Assembly: GCA_000349905.1 (NCBI GenBank)
Contig: KB722773.1
Coordinates: forward strand, 117,720-181,719
Reading direction: 5' to 3'
Origin: Volvariella volvacea V23
Taxonomy: Eukaryota; Basidiomycota; Agaricomycetes; Agaricales; Pluteaceae
Length of the DNA: 64,000 nucleotides
This document shows, piece after piece, positions 8,705 to 20,652 of the stretch. Numbering within the stretch: the first letter of the stretch is position 1; each line of letters starts with the position of its first letter. A program made the position numbers and the translations under genes. The notes under the pieces are model-generated. The model worked only from the letters and a program-made list of their open reading frames with translations, was not told the DNA's origin and searched no databases.

Positions 8705-10680
8705 CGTGAAAGAGTTTGCGAGTCTGAGGATGTGCAAGAATGGTGTGACTGGTGGTGGTTTAAAGTGGAGTTGTGTTGGTGTGGACGAGAATGAATGGGG
8801 TTGCTGATGAGGGTGGTGGCGGTGTGGAAAGCGGAGAGCAAGGGTTGTGTGTGTGGTGCTGGAGTATTTGGGGATATATCTCTGCGGTAGTTACAGATGA
8901 GAGCGAAAGGGTGGACGGTGAACTGCAAAGTTCAAAATGCGGGTTTGGATGCGATTGGATTGCGAGCAGTCGTGCAGTATAGGGCCGGGTTTACGTCGGC
9001 CGTTTGATTACAGTGCGCGAATACACCGAGGTGACTGCTAGGGATGGCTGAAGCGATGGCGGGTGCGAGATATATATCGATCGACAAGGAAGAGAGAGTT
9101 GTCGAGGTGATGGAAAAGGACGGAGACTGTACAATGGGCACAGACAAGCAGAGGATAGAGCAGCTCGGTCCCAAGCGCTTAGATCCTGAGCACTGAGAAA
9201 TGAGACTAGGATTTGAGGGAAAAGCTCTCAATAGCTGGGGGAGCGTGTAGTAATGACGAAATCGAATGATCTGTGGTCGTGGTAGTGATAGCACTGGCGA
9301 TAACGCCGGCTGTGATGACAGGGCTGCTGATTGGATTTTTGAGTAGAACTTGCGAAGTAAATGAAGAGTGTTGGGAATAGGGATAAAGCTCAAGACGTCC
9401 GTGGTGCCCGATGCAATGTCGAGGCGGTTGGGTAGATTAGATGCGCAGCCTTTGGCTGCTCGGCGTCAAGCACACGAGTTTTACGCTTTGGGGCGATGCT
9501 CCTGGTGATTCGTGAGGAACTGTGTGTTGCAATAGACTCGGTCAGCGGGCGTGGTGCTGGCGCTTGCGTAGGCGTAGTGGTGGTGGTACGAGTGCGGGAA
9601 AATTTTCCCCTGTTCCCACCTACGTCTGGTGGCGACACGTCATTGACGTTCGGTGGTTATCAGCGGAGGCTGTGTCGCTGATCGATGGGCCCGAGTACAC
9701 GCCATGGAGGAACAGCACGTCATTCGGGGTTGTGTCACCGATATGGGGATGAAGCGAATGAATGCTGTTTGGAGAGCGTAAGTCGGCGATTTGGACCTCG
9801 CGGTTGAACGCTAGCTTGTCGTCTCGGACGGCTGGGAATCAGGAAGGAGAAGAAGTGTCAAGGATCAAGTCATGTAATGCAACGATTGATATGGTGGATG
9901 GACGGGGTCAAGGTGTAAATAGACCTCTGAGGATACGCGAACGCAAAAGGGGTAACACTACCCGGTCGTGCAATTTTCCGTCGAGCGTGCAACCCATTCA
10001 AAGCCGAGTTCATACTCGAATGCTGGGGCGAAGGCTCAACGATCCGGGGCCTGCACTAGATTTTGGCTACCATCTTGGACAATAGATCGGATGTTCTATG
10101 AAGATACTAAACATCAATAAGGGAAACTAAAGGCAACCTCGAGACGCACAACATCGCATTTGCGTGAGGTTGAGTACAAGCTCAACCAGGGGATCCGAGG
10201 TATGAGGAAGGAGTAGCTAGATTGGTCAGAGTGAAAGCCAAGTGTTCAGTTCGCTGATAGCTCGAGTCCCAGCCAATCACAAGGCTCCATGGCCAATCGC
10301 AGTACGGCCTCCGGCTATTTCTGCAGGCTCTCACTCTCATCGCCAACCGAATCCGCGTATTGCATACCCGAGTCTCCGGCATTGCTACCCTGTTGGTCCT
10401 CCAACGACTCACAGCACAAGGTTTTAGATGTAAAACGGCGCGTCTCGAGTATGGTCTCCATTCCCTTGGCCGCACACACCGTATTATTAGCCCAGCGCAG
10501 GCGCCGTGTCGCTGCGGTGGACAGAAATAGCTGAATCCAAATCTCCTCGGTCATTCTCACTCTCATGGGTTGACTGACACTGCACCGCCATCGAGTGCGA
10601 ACGCGCCAAAAATGCCTCAAATACCCCACCTAGTGTGAAGGTCAGCTGCCAGACTCCCACTCCCGCCCCCTCTTGACGGT
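8705..10680. other. Intergenic region between NLR-like and cupredoxin genes
   Basis: About 2 kb between divergently read genes. It has GT/GA-rich stretches near 8750-8850 and 9540-9600 that create long spurious frames with biased composition. Apart from the repeat block at 10330-10510 no supported gene is seen. It should contain both upstream regions. Confidence 0.5.
10330..10510. repeat. Less mutated partner of the 5906-6130 repeat
   Basis: GC-balanced copy of the sequence found AT-shifted at 5906-6130. On the minus strand it lies in an open frame (10629-10315) containing SNAGDSGMQY; the AT-rich copy can be read as NARDSG at the equivalent place, so the ancestral sequence may have been coding. 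Family not recognised. Confidence 0.55.
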
Positions 10681-11786
10681 ATGCGCGCTCAGATTTTCGC
10701 TGCCCTCACACTCGCCAGTGCCTCTCTTGTCTTTGCCCAAGGCCACGATGACGGTGCCCAGGACGATGGTGGCCACGGGAGCGACGACAGCGCCTCAGTC
10801 GTAAGCCTCCCACCTCCATGCTACGACACCACTAACGCCCATCGCAGGTCACCGTCCAAGTAGGCGCGACACAAAGCGCGCGGGGCGGCATCTTCCAGTT
10901 CATCCCCCCGACTATCACAGCCAGCAAGGGCACAGTCGTCCGCTTCCAGTTCTCCGGGTCGTACGTTCTTCGCCGGGTTCATGTCCACACTTGCTTGGTG
11001 CTGACGCTGCTCGTGTAGCCCGGGGAACCATACCGTCACTCAGTCGTCGTTTGCCGACCCGTGCACGCCTCTTGAAGGAGGATTCGACTCTGGCTTCGTG
11101 TTTATACCCCCCAACACGTCGAGCGATGCCGTTCCAGAGTGGAACTTGACAATCACAGAGGACGACACGCGTGCGTCTATCGTCTTTCTGCTAAACACAT
11201 GCATTGACGCGCATATAGCCATTTGGTTCTTCTGCAAGCAACTCCTGCCCGCTCCCCATTGTACAGCTGGTGCGTGGTGGTCTTCCAGGATTACCAAGGA
11301 GATATTGACCGTGTTACCGCAGGAATGGTCGGGGCCATCAACCCGCCCTCGTCAGGCAACACATTCCAAGCCTTCCAACAAAACGCACAGAGCTTCTCCG
11401 GTGCCCCAGGTGTACGTACATCCCTCCTTCCCGGCACCGTCTACGCCCCCATCTGACCCTTGTTTGTCTCACAGCAAGCACAAGGCAGCCTCGTAGGCGC
11501 CGGAGCATCCGCCTCCGCGCTCCCAGGCCCGCTCGCAGGAGGCGAACAGCTCTTCACCGGCGGACCTGCCGCTGCCTCTGCCTCCTCTGGATCCGGGCCT
11601 GCACATGTGCCCTCTGCGCCGATAGCCTCGGGCTCTGGAGCAGCTGGAACTGCATCTGCTGATGCGGGTCGTGCGTCGGGAGGCGCGGCGCCGACGGAAG
11701 GTGCGAGTGGGGCGGAGAAGGTGGGCCTGGCAGTTGGTGGGGTTGTTGCGGTTGTAGCTGCGGTTTTGGGTGCGGTGTTGGTTTAA
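10681..11786 (+). CDS. Secreted cupredoxin-like (extracellular serine-rich type) protein
   Basis: Six exons: 10681-10800, 10848-10960, 11019-11170, 11219-11269, 11323-11411, 11475-11786; all GT-AG; 278 aa and in frame throughout. A signal peptide (MRAQIFAALTLASASLVFAQ) is followed by an Asp/Gly/His-rich spacer and a cupredoxin fold with IFQFIPPTITASKGTVVRFQF. The ligand set His (PGNHTV), Cys (WFFC), His (APHC) and Met (AGMVG) is complete for a type-1 copper site. A Ser/Gly/Ala-rich tail of about 90 residues ends in a hydrophobic stretch (VGLAVGGVVAVVAAVLGAVLV), suggesting GPI anchoring. The family is common in basidiomycete secretomes; the exact role, cell-surface copper binding or redox, is not established. 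Confidence 0.9.
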
Positions 11787-12639
11787 GACTTGAAATCAAG
11801 CGCTGAGTTGGATGGACGTGGCGTGTTATTTTTTGTGTTTTTTCTTTGTGACGATGTAGTACTGCGTTTTAATATCGTGTTTCCGAGTTTGAACTTTTCG
11901 TCGTACTCGTTTCTCGGTGGTCGATGCATGGTCACCGTTTCACTGTTGACTGCCACTTCCCACCATCTGTTAAAGTGTCCGATGCGTCCAACACTTCGCC
12001 AACCCACGCGTTACGGCGATCCACATAGCCAAATCCGACGCACCGGCAAGTCAAGTCGCCATCGTGACATATCCGGATTCGGCCCTGTCCGTCTTGCTCC
12101 TTGTTTTGCTCCGCTCGAGTTCGCCGGGCCTCGTGTACGCTCGTCCATCACCATCTGTGCTCCCTCGACTGCCTCGAGGCTGCGAGATCAAGGGCTCCAC
12201 GGGAGCATGACATCGGTGTCTGTCCGTTTGTGAACGAATCCGGGTCTGTGGGGGCCTTTAGGCGTGCAGAGATCTTGTTAAGCCCGGTTGGTGGGCGTAA
12301 TGGTGAGTGGAGAGGATACGTGTTTGTGCAGCTCCGCCCCGTTCTCTGTGGATTGTTGCATTACAGCTTTTTAATCGGCTTTACAGGATGGGACAGCACC
12401 CATGACTAATTTTCTCCTTCTTTCCTCTTCACACCTGCTGTTGGCCGTCGACGACTGTTTTTCTCGCTCAGGCTCGCGGGGATTAATTGCTTCAAAGGGA
12501 CCATCAGCATCTCTCTATCTCTTCGTCTCTTTGGGCTTCTGCTGCGGATTTGCGGTATAATTCGGTCAAGCACCCTCGACTCGGACTCGGTTATACGCAC
12601 ACTGACACCGGTGCACACCCAATACGCGCCCGAGAAGCG
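11787..12639. other. Intergenic region
   Basis: About 850 nt between two plus-strand genes; it must hold the 3' end of the cupredoxin gene and the promoter of the macro-domain gene. No convincing TATA box, RNA or repeat seen. Confidence 0.5.
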
Positions 12640-14088
12640 ATGGAACCCGTCCACTTTGTCTTCCTAGCCTCCACCCCCACCTCGTCCACCCCCGCACCAT
12701 ACTCCATCCCGCACCCCCGCACCCTTTCCCAACCCCAGCGCCACACTTTATCTCAATCGCAATCGCAATCACTGTACGAAGAATGGATGGAGGCGATCGA
12801 CGACCACTTTGGCGACGACGACGAGATCCCCATCACCGTCATCAGCGGCCGCTTCGGCCAGATCGATCCGCTGCTGATCACCGCCGATTGCGTCGTCTCG
12901 CCCGGCAACTCGTTTGGGATCATGGACGAAGGGTGAGTGGGTTCCGCACAGCACCTCGGATCAGACGAGGCCCTTTATCTGGCGTGCTTACGGGATGCAT
13001 TTATGCATTGGGTCTCTCTGGCGGTGCCGAAACTTTGACGCTGGACGACGCCACTTACGCAGCTTCGACCTCGAGCTATCCCAAGCGCTCAAATCCGACT
13101 CTGGCCATCCGTACAGCTTAACCTCCCACGTCCAAGCCTACATCCAGCACTCGTCCTCCTACAACGGCTACATCCCCCCCGGCTCGTGTCTCATCCTCCC
13201 CCTGCCCACACCAACGTCCTCCCCCCACTTCGGCCCTGGTCTCCTCAAAACCAACCCATGGCGATTTCACTCACTGGCCATTCTCCCAACGACACGAACG
13301 TCGCAGTCGACATCGAGAGAACACACGGACGCAGGGTGGACGAAGGACGCGGTGTACAACGCGATGTGGAACCTCCTCGTCGAGATCATGCGGTGGAACA
13401 AGGAGGTCGGGGACAGCGTGTACAGCCATAGCCACAGCGCCGGCAGAGCTGCAGGCGAAGGAGGGCTCGGAGGCGGTGGAGAGCCTGGGCTGGCGTCGTC
13501 GCCTCAACCTGGGAGGAATACGAACGGGACGGCGCAACCCCACGCGCACGGCCAGGGAGGCGGCCCGCCGTCGTCGAACGTCAAGCCTGGCAAGAAGAGG
13601 ATCGAGCGGGTGCTGATAACGGGAGTAGGTGCGTGCCTGTGTCGTATCCTCACGTCCACCCGAACTCGCGACAATACTTCCTTCCCTTATTCCCTTCTTC
13701 TCCTTGTCTTTTGGTTGTTGCTCACGCCACGTTGCCCGCAGGTACCGGCCCAGGGGGCATCCCGCCACGACGATGCGCGCAACAGATGGTCCTGGCCATC
13801 AAGCACTTTTATTTCGGCCGCGTCGCGGACGAGATGAGACGGTCGAGGCGGAACGCCGCCGCCATGGCCGCTGCCACCGCTGCCACCCAGAGCTCAGGCT
13901 TCAACGGCTCGGGGAAGAGCATGGGCGTGAGCACGGGAGGAGTGCGGCCGATGACAATGGCAGGCAATGGGGTCAGTGGGAGTGGGAGTGGGAGTGGGAG
14001 TGGAGTGGATCCCAAGGCGAGTGTGTGTGGTTGGGACAACCCCGAGCTGAGGAAGCAGGCGAGTGAGGTTAGAAAGGTGACACTGTGA
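12640..14088 (+). CDS. Macro-domain (ADP-ribose-binding type) protein
   Basis: Exons 12640-12932, 13063-13628, 13742-14088; introns of 130 and 113 nt, GT-AG; 401 aa. After an N-terminal Ser/Pro/Gln spacer (about 10-45) come ITADCVVSPGNSFGIMDEG (about 80-98) and, in the third exon, GVGTGPGGIPP. These match the NSxG-type and glycine-rich ligand loops of macro domains, which bind ADP-ribose or hydrolyse its esters. Between them lies a conserved block (WTKDAVYNAMWNLLVEI) and a Gly/Ser/His-rich insertion. The C-terminus carries a GSGSGSGSG run encoded by a hexanucleotide repeat. Catalytic activity cannot be judged from sequence alone. Confidence 0.82.
13975..14004 (+). repeat. (AGTGGG)n coding microsatellite
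   Basis: About five tandem hexanucleotides near the end of the macro-domain gene encode Ser-Gly repeats; unit length keeps the reading frame, so length variation would be tolerated. Confidence 0.85.
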
Positions 14089-14257
14089 TGTCTTGTTCGC
14101 GCTGTAGTGGTACTTGCTTGATTGGTGCTTATGAGGCAGAAAAAGGACGTTCATTTCTGGACAGTAACAACGATGATACAAGTACAAGTAAATCAGGGAC
14201 AGTATTTTGGTTTTTTGTATATATCATATGTAGGTGCTAATGCTAATCTCTTTACAA

Positions 14258-15820
14258 TCAGTTAGTATCACGTTCAGAATCCTCAGGAAAAATCAAATAA
14301 TCAGATATATCAAAATCACAAGAATCATCCGAGTTGGAGAACTCTTGATCTTCATTCGGCTTGGTCATCTTGTGAGCAATGGAATCGTTATCGGGATATT
14401 CTAACGAGTTGCTTCTGCTACTTCGTTTTCGCTTTCCTGTATTCTCTGTTGTAGAGGCTTGATAGCATTCTCCATTTTTCCAATGATTAATTAGGTTAGG
14501 GAATAAACAATGCTTTTCCCATTGCCATTTCTGATGTGCAAATAATCTAAGAAGTTGGAAATAAAGTATATGCATATATAAACTTACCATTAACCAATTG
14601 ACAGCATGAGAACCATTGAGCTCATGGTAGTGATATTCTTTTGGAAGGTCATAAATTGATAACACAATTCCATGTTGTATATAATAATCATAGGAACACT
14701 CAGTGCATCTGCCTTGGTTAGCCCAAGGCTGACTCCAATAATGCAAAAAATTAATATCATTAGATTTCCTGTATTATGTGTATTAGCACTGAAAAATTTC
14801 TTAAATGGTTGACTTACATTATAGATGATACACCATTCTCTGACAATTGAACTAGGCATGCTAAAACAATGTCATCATTACAAAAGTGTACATAATCTTT
14901 TGTAATTTTTGAAAATTCAAAATCTCTTTGTATTCCATACTTCCACTCTGCAAAAGCATTAGCAAGTGTTATTCTAGTACTCCAGGATATGCAACAGTTT
15001 TCCTCAAGGTTATTGCAAAACTATGACCCAATTAGAGAATTACTTGTGTCTAATGTTGCACCTAGCTGTAAAAAGTACTTATTACAAGGATATAGCCAAG
15101 TAGCCAATAGTGTTTCTTCAAATAAACCTTCTGAAAATTTAGCAATTAATGATGAATTATTCTGTTACTCAATTGTTAGGTAATTTTGAAGACAAAAGAA
15201 AAGTTACTTACCCATTTTTGGCATTTTTGTATGAATTCCTCATAATTGTCCAAAAAAAGAGTCTGATATATGCAAGGCTTATGGCAGGTCAGTAATCTTA
15301 AGCATAAGCTAAAGTCAAAGTTCATCAATTCTAATTCAAGACATTTGGAGATATTGGTATTTGGCAAATCTTCTGAGCAGTGCCACCATATATCCAAAGA
15401 AGAACCCCAAAAACATATCTTTTTAATTTCTTTCAAGCTATTTAAGCACTTTATGATGACTTTAATTGCAAATACTTCTGTATTTATGCAGTAAGGGTCA
15501 CTATGTTTACAATCCTCTAAAAAATCAATAAAAGACTTATGGTATATTAGAATATCATCATCATTATCAACTTACACCTTCTCCTCATCAATGAAGTCTG
15601 GGTGTTGAGACAAAATCATGGCAGTATAAATAACTGTGTTTCGCAAGCTAACTCTGTTCACCTAGGCCATTCCAATTGTGCAATCCAGGAACACATTACA
15701 CCTCCTAAGCCAGTATGTGGTGGAGAGACACATTAAGCAATCCCAAGACAAAGAGCACCTGTATCCATGAGCTTTACAATCACCAATTTTACAACAATGG
15801 CTGCAACCAGGTAGTAGCTA
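14258..15820 (-). pseudogene. Family A copy 2: decayed intron-containing gene of unknown function (longest copy)
   Basis: Minus-strand copy extending further upstream than copy 1. From its 5' side it encodes a Cys-rich segment (CSHCCKIGDC...RCSLSWDC), an RNTVIYTAM segment and then an SLKEIKK..WGSSLDIWW block. These are followed by the blocks shared with copy 1: FIQKCQKW, ATWLYPC, HYWSQPWA, EYHYHELNGSHAVNW and a basic KRKRSSRS tail before acidic residues and the stop at 14258. GT-AG introns sit at the same places as in copy 1. In-frame stops (for example TAG after IGMA, and one before FCNN) show it is dead. Spliced structure points to a gene, not an LTR polyprotein. Family unknown. Confidence 0.65.
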
Positions 15821-16016
15821 GCAATAATAGCAGTGTAGTATGTAAGCTGTGGAGGCCATATCTAGGGTGTTCTGGTTGTATTTTACAGCTAAGTCTGGGC
15901 TAAACTGGTTTCATAGAATTTGTTAGTTTGTAGATAGACTGACATGATAAAAAAAAGCACACCCAAGAAACAAGGTTGAGATAAAAGTGGTAATAACCAA
16001 CACTAAACTTGGTTGC

Positions 16017-16571
16017 TGTCATGGTTTTCTACATGTGACAGCATTCACACTATTACTTTCCTTCAATTACCTTGCATTCTTCTAGTAACCCTCAGATGCT
16101 AACACCCTTGAGTGGCTATTGTCAGCGCTTATACCTTAGTGCTTATCCTAAGTGTCTATTCTTATTATATAATCATTGTTAGTAATATCTTCACATGTCA
16201 AGACTTCTTTAGAACTTTCCAAAAGGTTCTGAAACATCCCAGAACCTCAGAGTTATATTACATCATGATTGAGTCATATGTACAGCCTCATGGAATGTCA
16301 TAAAACATTGTAAAATAAAGGGACTTACACCATTGGTCAATTAGTTAAATACATGCTTCAGATATCTGATAGATCTATTGTCAGTCATTTACATTGTACA
16401 AATACTTATACACAGTTTTGTAGATATATAAGACCTGTACTTCTGAGTATCACTCCTCAGATCAATCAATTTGTTCTTTTCTCACTCTACTGCATTATCT
16501 GTGCACAAGTAACTACCCTTGCTATATTTACTCCTGCTCAAAGAATAGTACAGAGATAAGTACTTGTAACA
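16017..16571 (+). repeat. Old solo LTR (same family as 44116-44672)
   Basis: 555 bp from TGTCATGGTTTTC to TACTTGTAACA, the reverse-complement relative of the LTR at 44116-44672 along its whole length, including the CATTGGTCAATTAG and GATATATAAGACC segments. No internal retroelement sequence adjoins either end. The flanking pentamers are GTTGC (16012-16016) and GTCAC (16572-16576): a possible 5-bp duplication that differs by two transitions. Confidence 0.82.
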
Positions 16572-16985
16572 GTCACAAGTTAGTACCCAGAGATCTGCAT
16601 GGACATCTTAAGCTATAACATCATAAGGGATACACTCTCCTGTCATCTATTGAGCAAGAATACCTGAAGTGGTGTTTAGTAAGCCATTATAGTTTTCATA
16701 GGTTCATAGTAATCAACAACAACCATTATAAATATCACAAGACACAAACCTTTAGCCATCAGAGTACTGTGTCGCCATTTAGGCTATGATAATGCAGAAT
16801 AAGAGGAAGCTCTTCAAGAGCCTTCAACATATCAGCATCTGTTATCAGAGAAGAGCATCCCTCACTTTCTGCTTGGGTATCAGTGTAGTTATATCTATAG
16901 GAACATGCAAGTAAAGTCCAAACACAGCTTTATTTGAGTAGATAAACCAAGTTGTTTGTTGACTTATGCAATTCTGTAAAATTGC

Positions 16986-17225
16986 TCAAGAGATGCAGAA
17001 GCAGACATACATATTTCTATAAGCAAGTAGATCAATTTGTTGGGCCACCTTCATGGCAGTATAGATGATTGTGTTTCTTGATATAATGCACCTTTGCCAG
17101 ACTGATCCCATTTTGTAGACATAATGCACACCCCACCTAGACCAGAATTGAGATAATAGCATTAGCAAGCACTACCAAGACAATGAACACAAACCTTGGT
17201 GATCTGTACAGTACCCATGTTTGTG
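16986..17225 (-). pseudogene. Family A copy 3: fragment of the Cys-rich and RNTxIYTAM part
   Basis: Minus-strand translation gives a CSLSW segment, a WQRCIISRNTIIYTAM segment and following residues that align with the upstream part of copy 2 (CSLSW, LRNTVIYTAM). A TAG follows CSLSW where copy 2 has an Asp codon. The remainder of the family is missing or too decayed to see. Confidence 0.5.
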
Positions 17226-17750
17226 ACAATGAATACAGTTAAGTAGCTATAGAGAATAATACTCATGTAAGTATTGAGCAGTAATACCAATACCCAGCAA
17301 TTTCTCACTAAATATCAAGATTATAGTTGGGTGTTGCTAGGTTTATGCATCTTGCTAAGTTGGCATGGCCAATGGATATAAAATAAGAGCTGACTTAGGA
17401 CTGACAAATGACTACAAAGTGAATATAATCAACTCCAATATGTTCCAAAAGGTTGAACTGGACCATCCTTCCAAGAAAGAAAAAATGTTAAAATTGAGGA
17501 GTAAATATAAAGACCTTTCTTCACTGCACAGAGAAGGTATTTGAAACAGTGCCACTACAAATATGTGACTAGTTCTGCTAGTTCAGCATCCTCCACTTGT
17601 TTGAACTTTATGAGGCAGCACTTTATTACCCAGATGGTGCTTGCTTGGTGCTTGATATAATAGTTTTGACTTTGCTAAGGGTTGTGTAAGAAGTTGTTAA
17701 ATGAGTGGTGATTTATTCATCATCATCACTTGGGACACTGAGAACATTGT

Positions 17751-17790
17751 TGTCAGGGCTCATAAGAGCCCTTGATATAAATGCTGAAAG
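17751..17790 (+). repeat. Palindromic repeat terminus, copy 1
   Basis: TGTCAGGGCTCATAAGAGCC continues with CCTTGATATAAATGC. The same 40-nt motif lies inverted at 20263-20302. Its core GGGCTC-nnnn-GAGCCC is a perfect 6-bp inverted repeat. Possible terminal sequence of an element. Confidence 0.5.
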
Positions 17791-19175
17791 GCTGATTGTG
17801 GGATGGCCCTGAAAAATATGGGATGTGCATGCTCTCAAGATTTGCTCTTGGAGTGCTAGAGGCAATATGCAACACATACACAATTCCCAAAAACTCCCAA
17901 ATCAAGCTTAAGTTTATGGGGGCAGCTAGACTGGCATCTACTTGGCTTGATGAACTTTCTCTTGGTGATTCTCAGATAACGTCCAAAGTGTTGGTGACCC
18001 TGTAAATTAGATCTCCTTTGCTCATATGTAGAATACAGGCCTTTGCACACTTAAACTGCAAGTCCCTGATCAAATAAAGCTCTATTGAACCTCAGATGGA
18101 TTTTAAAAGGCACTTGGTGATGTTCTGTCTAAGAATCTGCCTGGCACATGTGCTCACAACAATGCTAAAACCCTTAGATCAATATTTAGTGGTTTGCTCT
18201 TACTTGCAAATAAACTATATCCAAAACTCTTCCCAAGAAGCCAATTCTTAGGTAGACTATATTTCAAGTTACTATATAGTTTATTAAACAAAACAACACT
18301 CAAGTTCACTTGTAAAATCCGGGGACAAGGTTGCTTGATATTTTAATTGACTTTGAAGGGCTTATATACTGAGTAGATGTACAAATAAACTAGAACTGTA
18401 TAGTTCTTCACAAACAGCATCAAAGAATCTTTTATGGAACTTTATTTCTGATAGTCCATCAAATAAAATATTAAAAGAATCAAGAAAAATGAAATAATCA
18501 AACCAAGATAAAATAAGGGATATCATTACTTTTCCAACAAGTTTCCCTGTCACAGAAATGAGTATAATCACATCTGCTTTGGGATTTTTGTAAACATGAG
18601 GTTATCAGGTTCAGTAATATCTGAGATTAAGGTTTTCAAGATTTGGGCAAAGTTGCCAGTTTCTGAGTAAGACTGAGGGTATTATTATGAGTCTGTAATA
18701 GGAAGGTAGTAGTCCAGAAAGCTGCACAAGCCTTTCCATTATGATAACACATCATGAGCAATGCATCCAGTACAAGTGCACATGTCTGGCGGTCTCAGGC
18801 AACCTCTCCATGAATTGGTTTTGTTCTCAAGCATGAAATATACATCAAACACTTCATTTTGAACTTCAAACCAGGCCTGATTCCAGTACCTTTATCAAAG
18901 CTTCTTACTGAGTGATGTTTCACATGTTATTGCACATCCACTCTTAAATTTACCTAGTCAGCAGACCAGGGCTCATCTCTGACTCTCCAAACAATCAGCT
19001 TTTTCATGCTATATAGTTTTTCATTTGCATGAACATATATTAGGGGTATATTAGACAAATCCAGGTCCAGATTTATGGCCAACCTGTCACTATAACATGT
19101 GTACATTCCAAGTACCAGTCCACATACTTGGTTCAGATAACCATAAGTCCAGTCCATATTGATAGTCTGTCCAAC

Positions 19176-19250
19176 AATCTGTGCACAAGCAACTGCCCTA
19201 TTTAATTCTATTCCTGCTAAGGATTATCTCAGAGATAGATACTTGTAACA
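19176..19250 (+). repeat. 3' fragment of the 555-bp LTR family
   Basis: 75 nt matching the last 75 nt of the LTR at 16017-16571 (CTGTGCACAAGCAACT ... GATACTTGTAACA). Sequence before 19176 does not match, so this is a truncated LTR end. Confidence 0.7.
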
Positions 19251-19694
19251 AATAGGTTGAGAGTTAGAAGATCAAGGTCTTTGGATTCCATGTCAATAAT
19301 ATTGTGCAAGAACTGGGTCTACTGGGAGGTCACAGTGATCATAAGAAGACATTGAAGTCATTTTGTCCTAAGAACTCTTCTTGGTCTGCTCATATGATAA
19401 GAAACAACAGAACTCAACAGTAGAGTGGACATAGCTATATTAAGTGTGAGCCAACACATTGCTTTTCCAGATCTGATTGATCTGATGTCAGAATCCCTAT
19501 CTAGGTATTCACTATTGTGAGCCAAGCCTGAAATCCTAACCATTTCTACTGATCTTTTGTAATAGCCACACTATAGTAGATATTACAATGGCAAAAACAT
19601 TGTTGTGGAAAAAGCGAATACTCAGATTCTATTCCCAAGCAAAGAATATAAGTAAAGGTGTGGAAAGAAGAGGCTAGCTCATAGTTGCTTACCT

Positions 19695-20302
19695 ATTCCC
19701 AAGTGAAGAATCTTTAAAGCTGGGGAATAGGTGGCAAGAGTAGTACGGTATATATACTACTCGAAGATAAATAAAGATAAATAAAGAGATATAATCTCTT
19801 GGGTGGAGAGAAGTGGGGGGGTAAGAATGAAGATAAGAAAATGGGAGTTCTGAGCAAAAAGTGTAGCGCACAGACCAGGGGATGCGTAAGCTGGGTCGGC
19901 ATGTACACGTAAGCCTGTGTCATGCGCAGTCAATGTGAGAATGGGACCGAGTCATATGAAATCATAACTGGTCGTCTGACTTGACACATGTTCATCTAGA
20001 ACAAGATCGAATCATCAGACTCAATATGAAACAAAGGGCATATCATAAATGGGAAGACGGAGATGGGTAGAGTGGGTATAGGGTACAGATGAGTGGATAT
20101 GTGTAGGTAAGGATGATGTGTAAGGAGAGGATGGGGTAATGAGTATTATGTATCGAAGATATAGTGAGAAGGGTGTAGCGGAAAAAAGAAAAGGAAAATG
20201 AGATAATGAAGATGCTTGATGGGCGTCTGGATGTGGGTGTAGATGCTTGATGGGCGCCTGTGGGTTGGGCATTTATGTCGAGGGCTCTTACGAGCCCTGA
20301 CA
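19695..20302 (-). repeat. Possible LTR-like element, minus orientation
   Basis: Read on the minus strand it begins TGTCAGGGCTC at 20302, is pyrimidine rich, contains CTTTATTTATC motifs and a TATATATAC box near 19750, and has a GGGAATAGGT motif repeated at 19680-19735. That order resembles an LTR promoter, but no matching partner LTR or protein is visible. Only the first 40 nt recur, at 17751. Confidence 0.3.
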
Positions 20303-20652
20303 AACATGGTTGGAGGGAAGTTGAATGACATGTTTAATGAAATTTAGGGCACTATGCAAATAAAAAGACTCACTGTGTTATCAGGCCAAGTGGCTAGAGA
20401 GAACACCAACTCATAATGTCCTGCTGCGACATATGACCACAGCATTTCGCAGGCATATTCCAGTGCAAATACAGAGTCGTGATGGTGCAGCACAATGTTC
20501 TAAAAGTTCAGGCCTATAGGTATAGGTGGCAATACAATCAAAGAAATATCCATAGCAAACAATGACAAAGCAGAGAACTAGCCACATATCAAAAGCCGAC
20601 ATCGGAACTAGGCATTTCAAGTCAACACAGACATCTCCATCGATGGATCCGA

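Larger units (their letters stand above)
14089..20652. other. AT-rich repeat-relic island
   Basis: About 6.5 kb with strongly lowered GC compared with both flanks. It contains no intact gene. Recognisable pieces are listed separately: family A copies 2 and 3, a solo LTR, an LTR fragment and an inverted palindromic motif. The stretches 17230-17750, 17800-19170 and 19260-19690 show no recognisable content. Confidence 0.7.

Noticed and set aside
8932..9393. 153-codon minus-strand frame between NLR-like and cupredoxin genes
   Set aside because: Composition is Ser/Pro/Leu from a biased region, there are no motifs, and it sits in a promoter-like stretch.
19690..20302. Complete LTR retrotransposon
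   Set aside because: Only LTR-like features on one side; no partner LTR, primer site or coding domain could be found.
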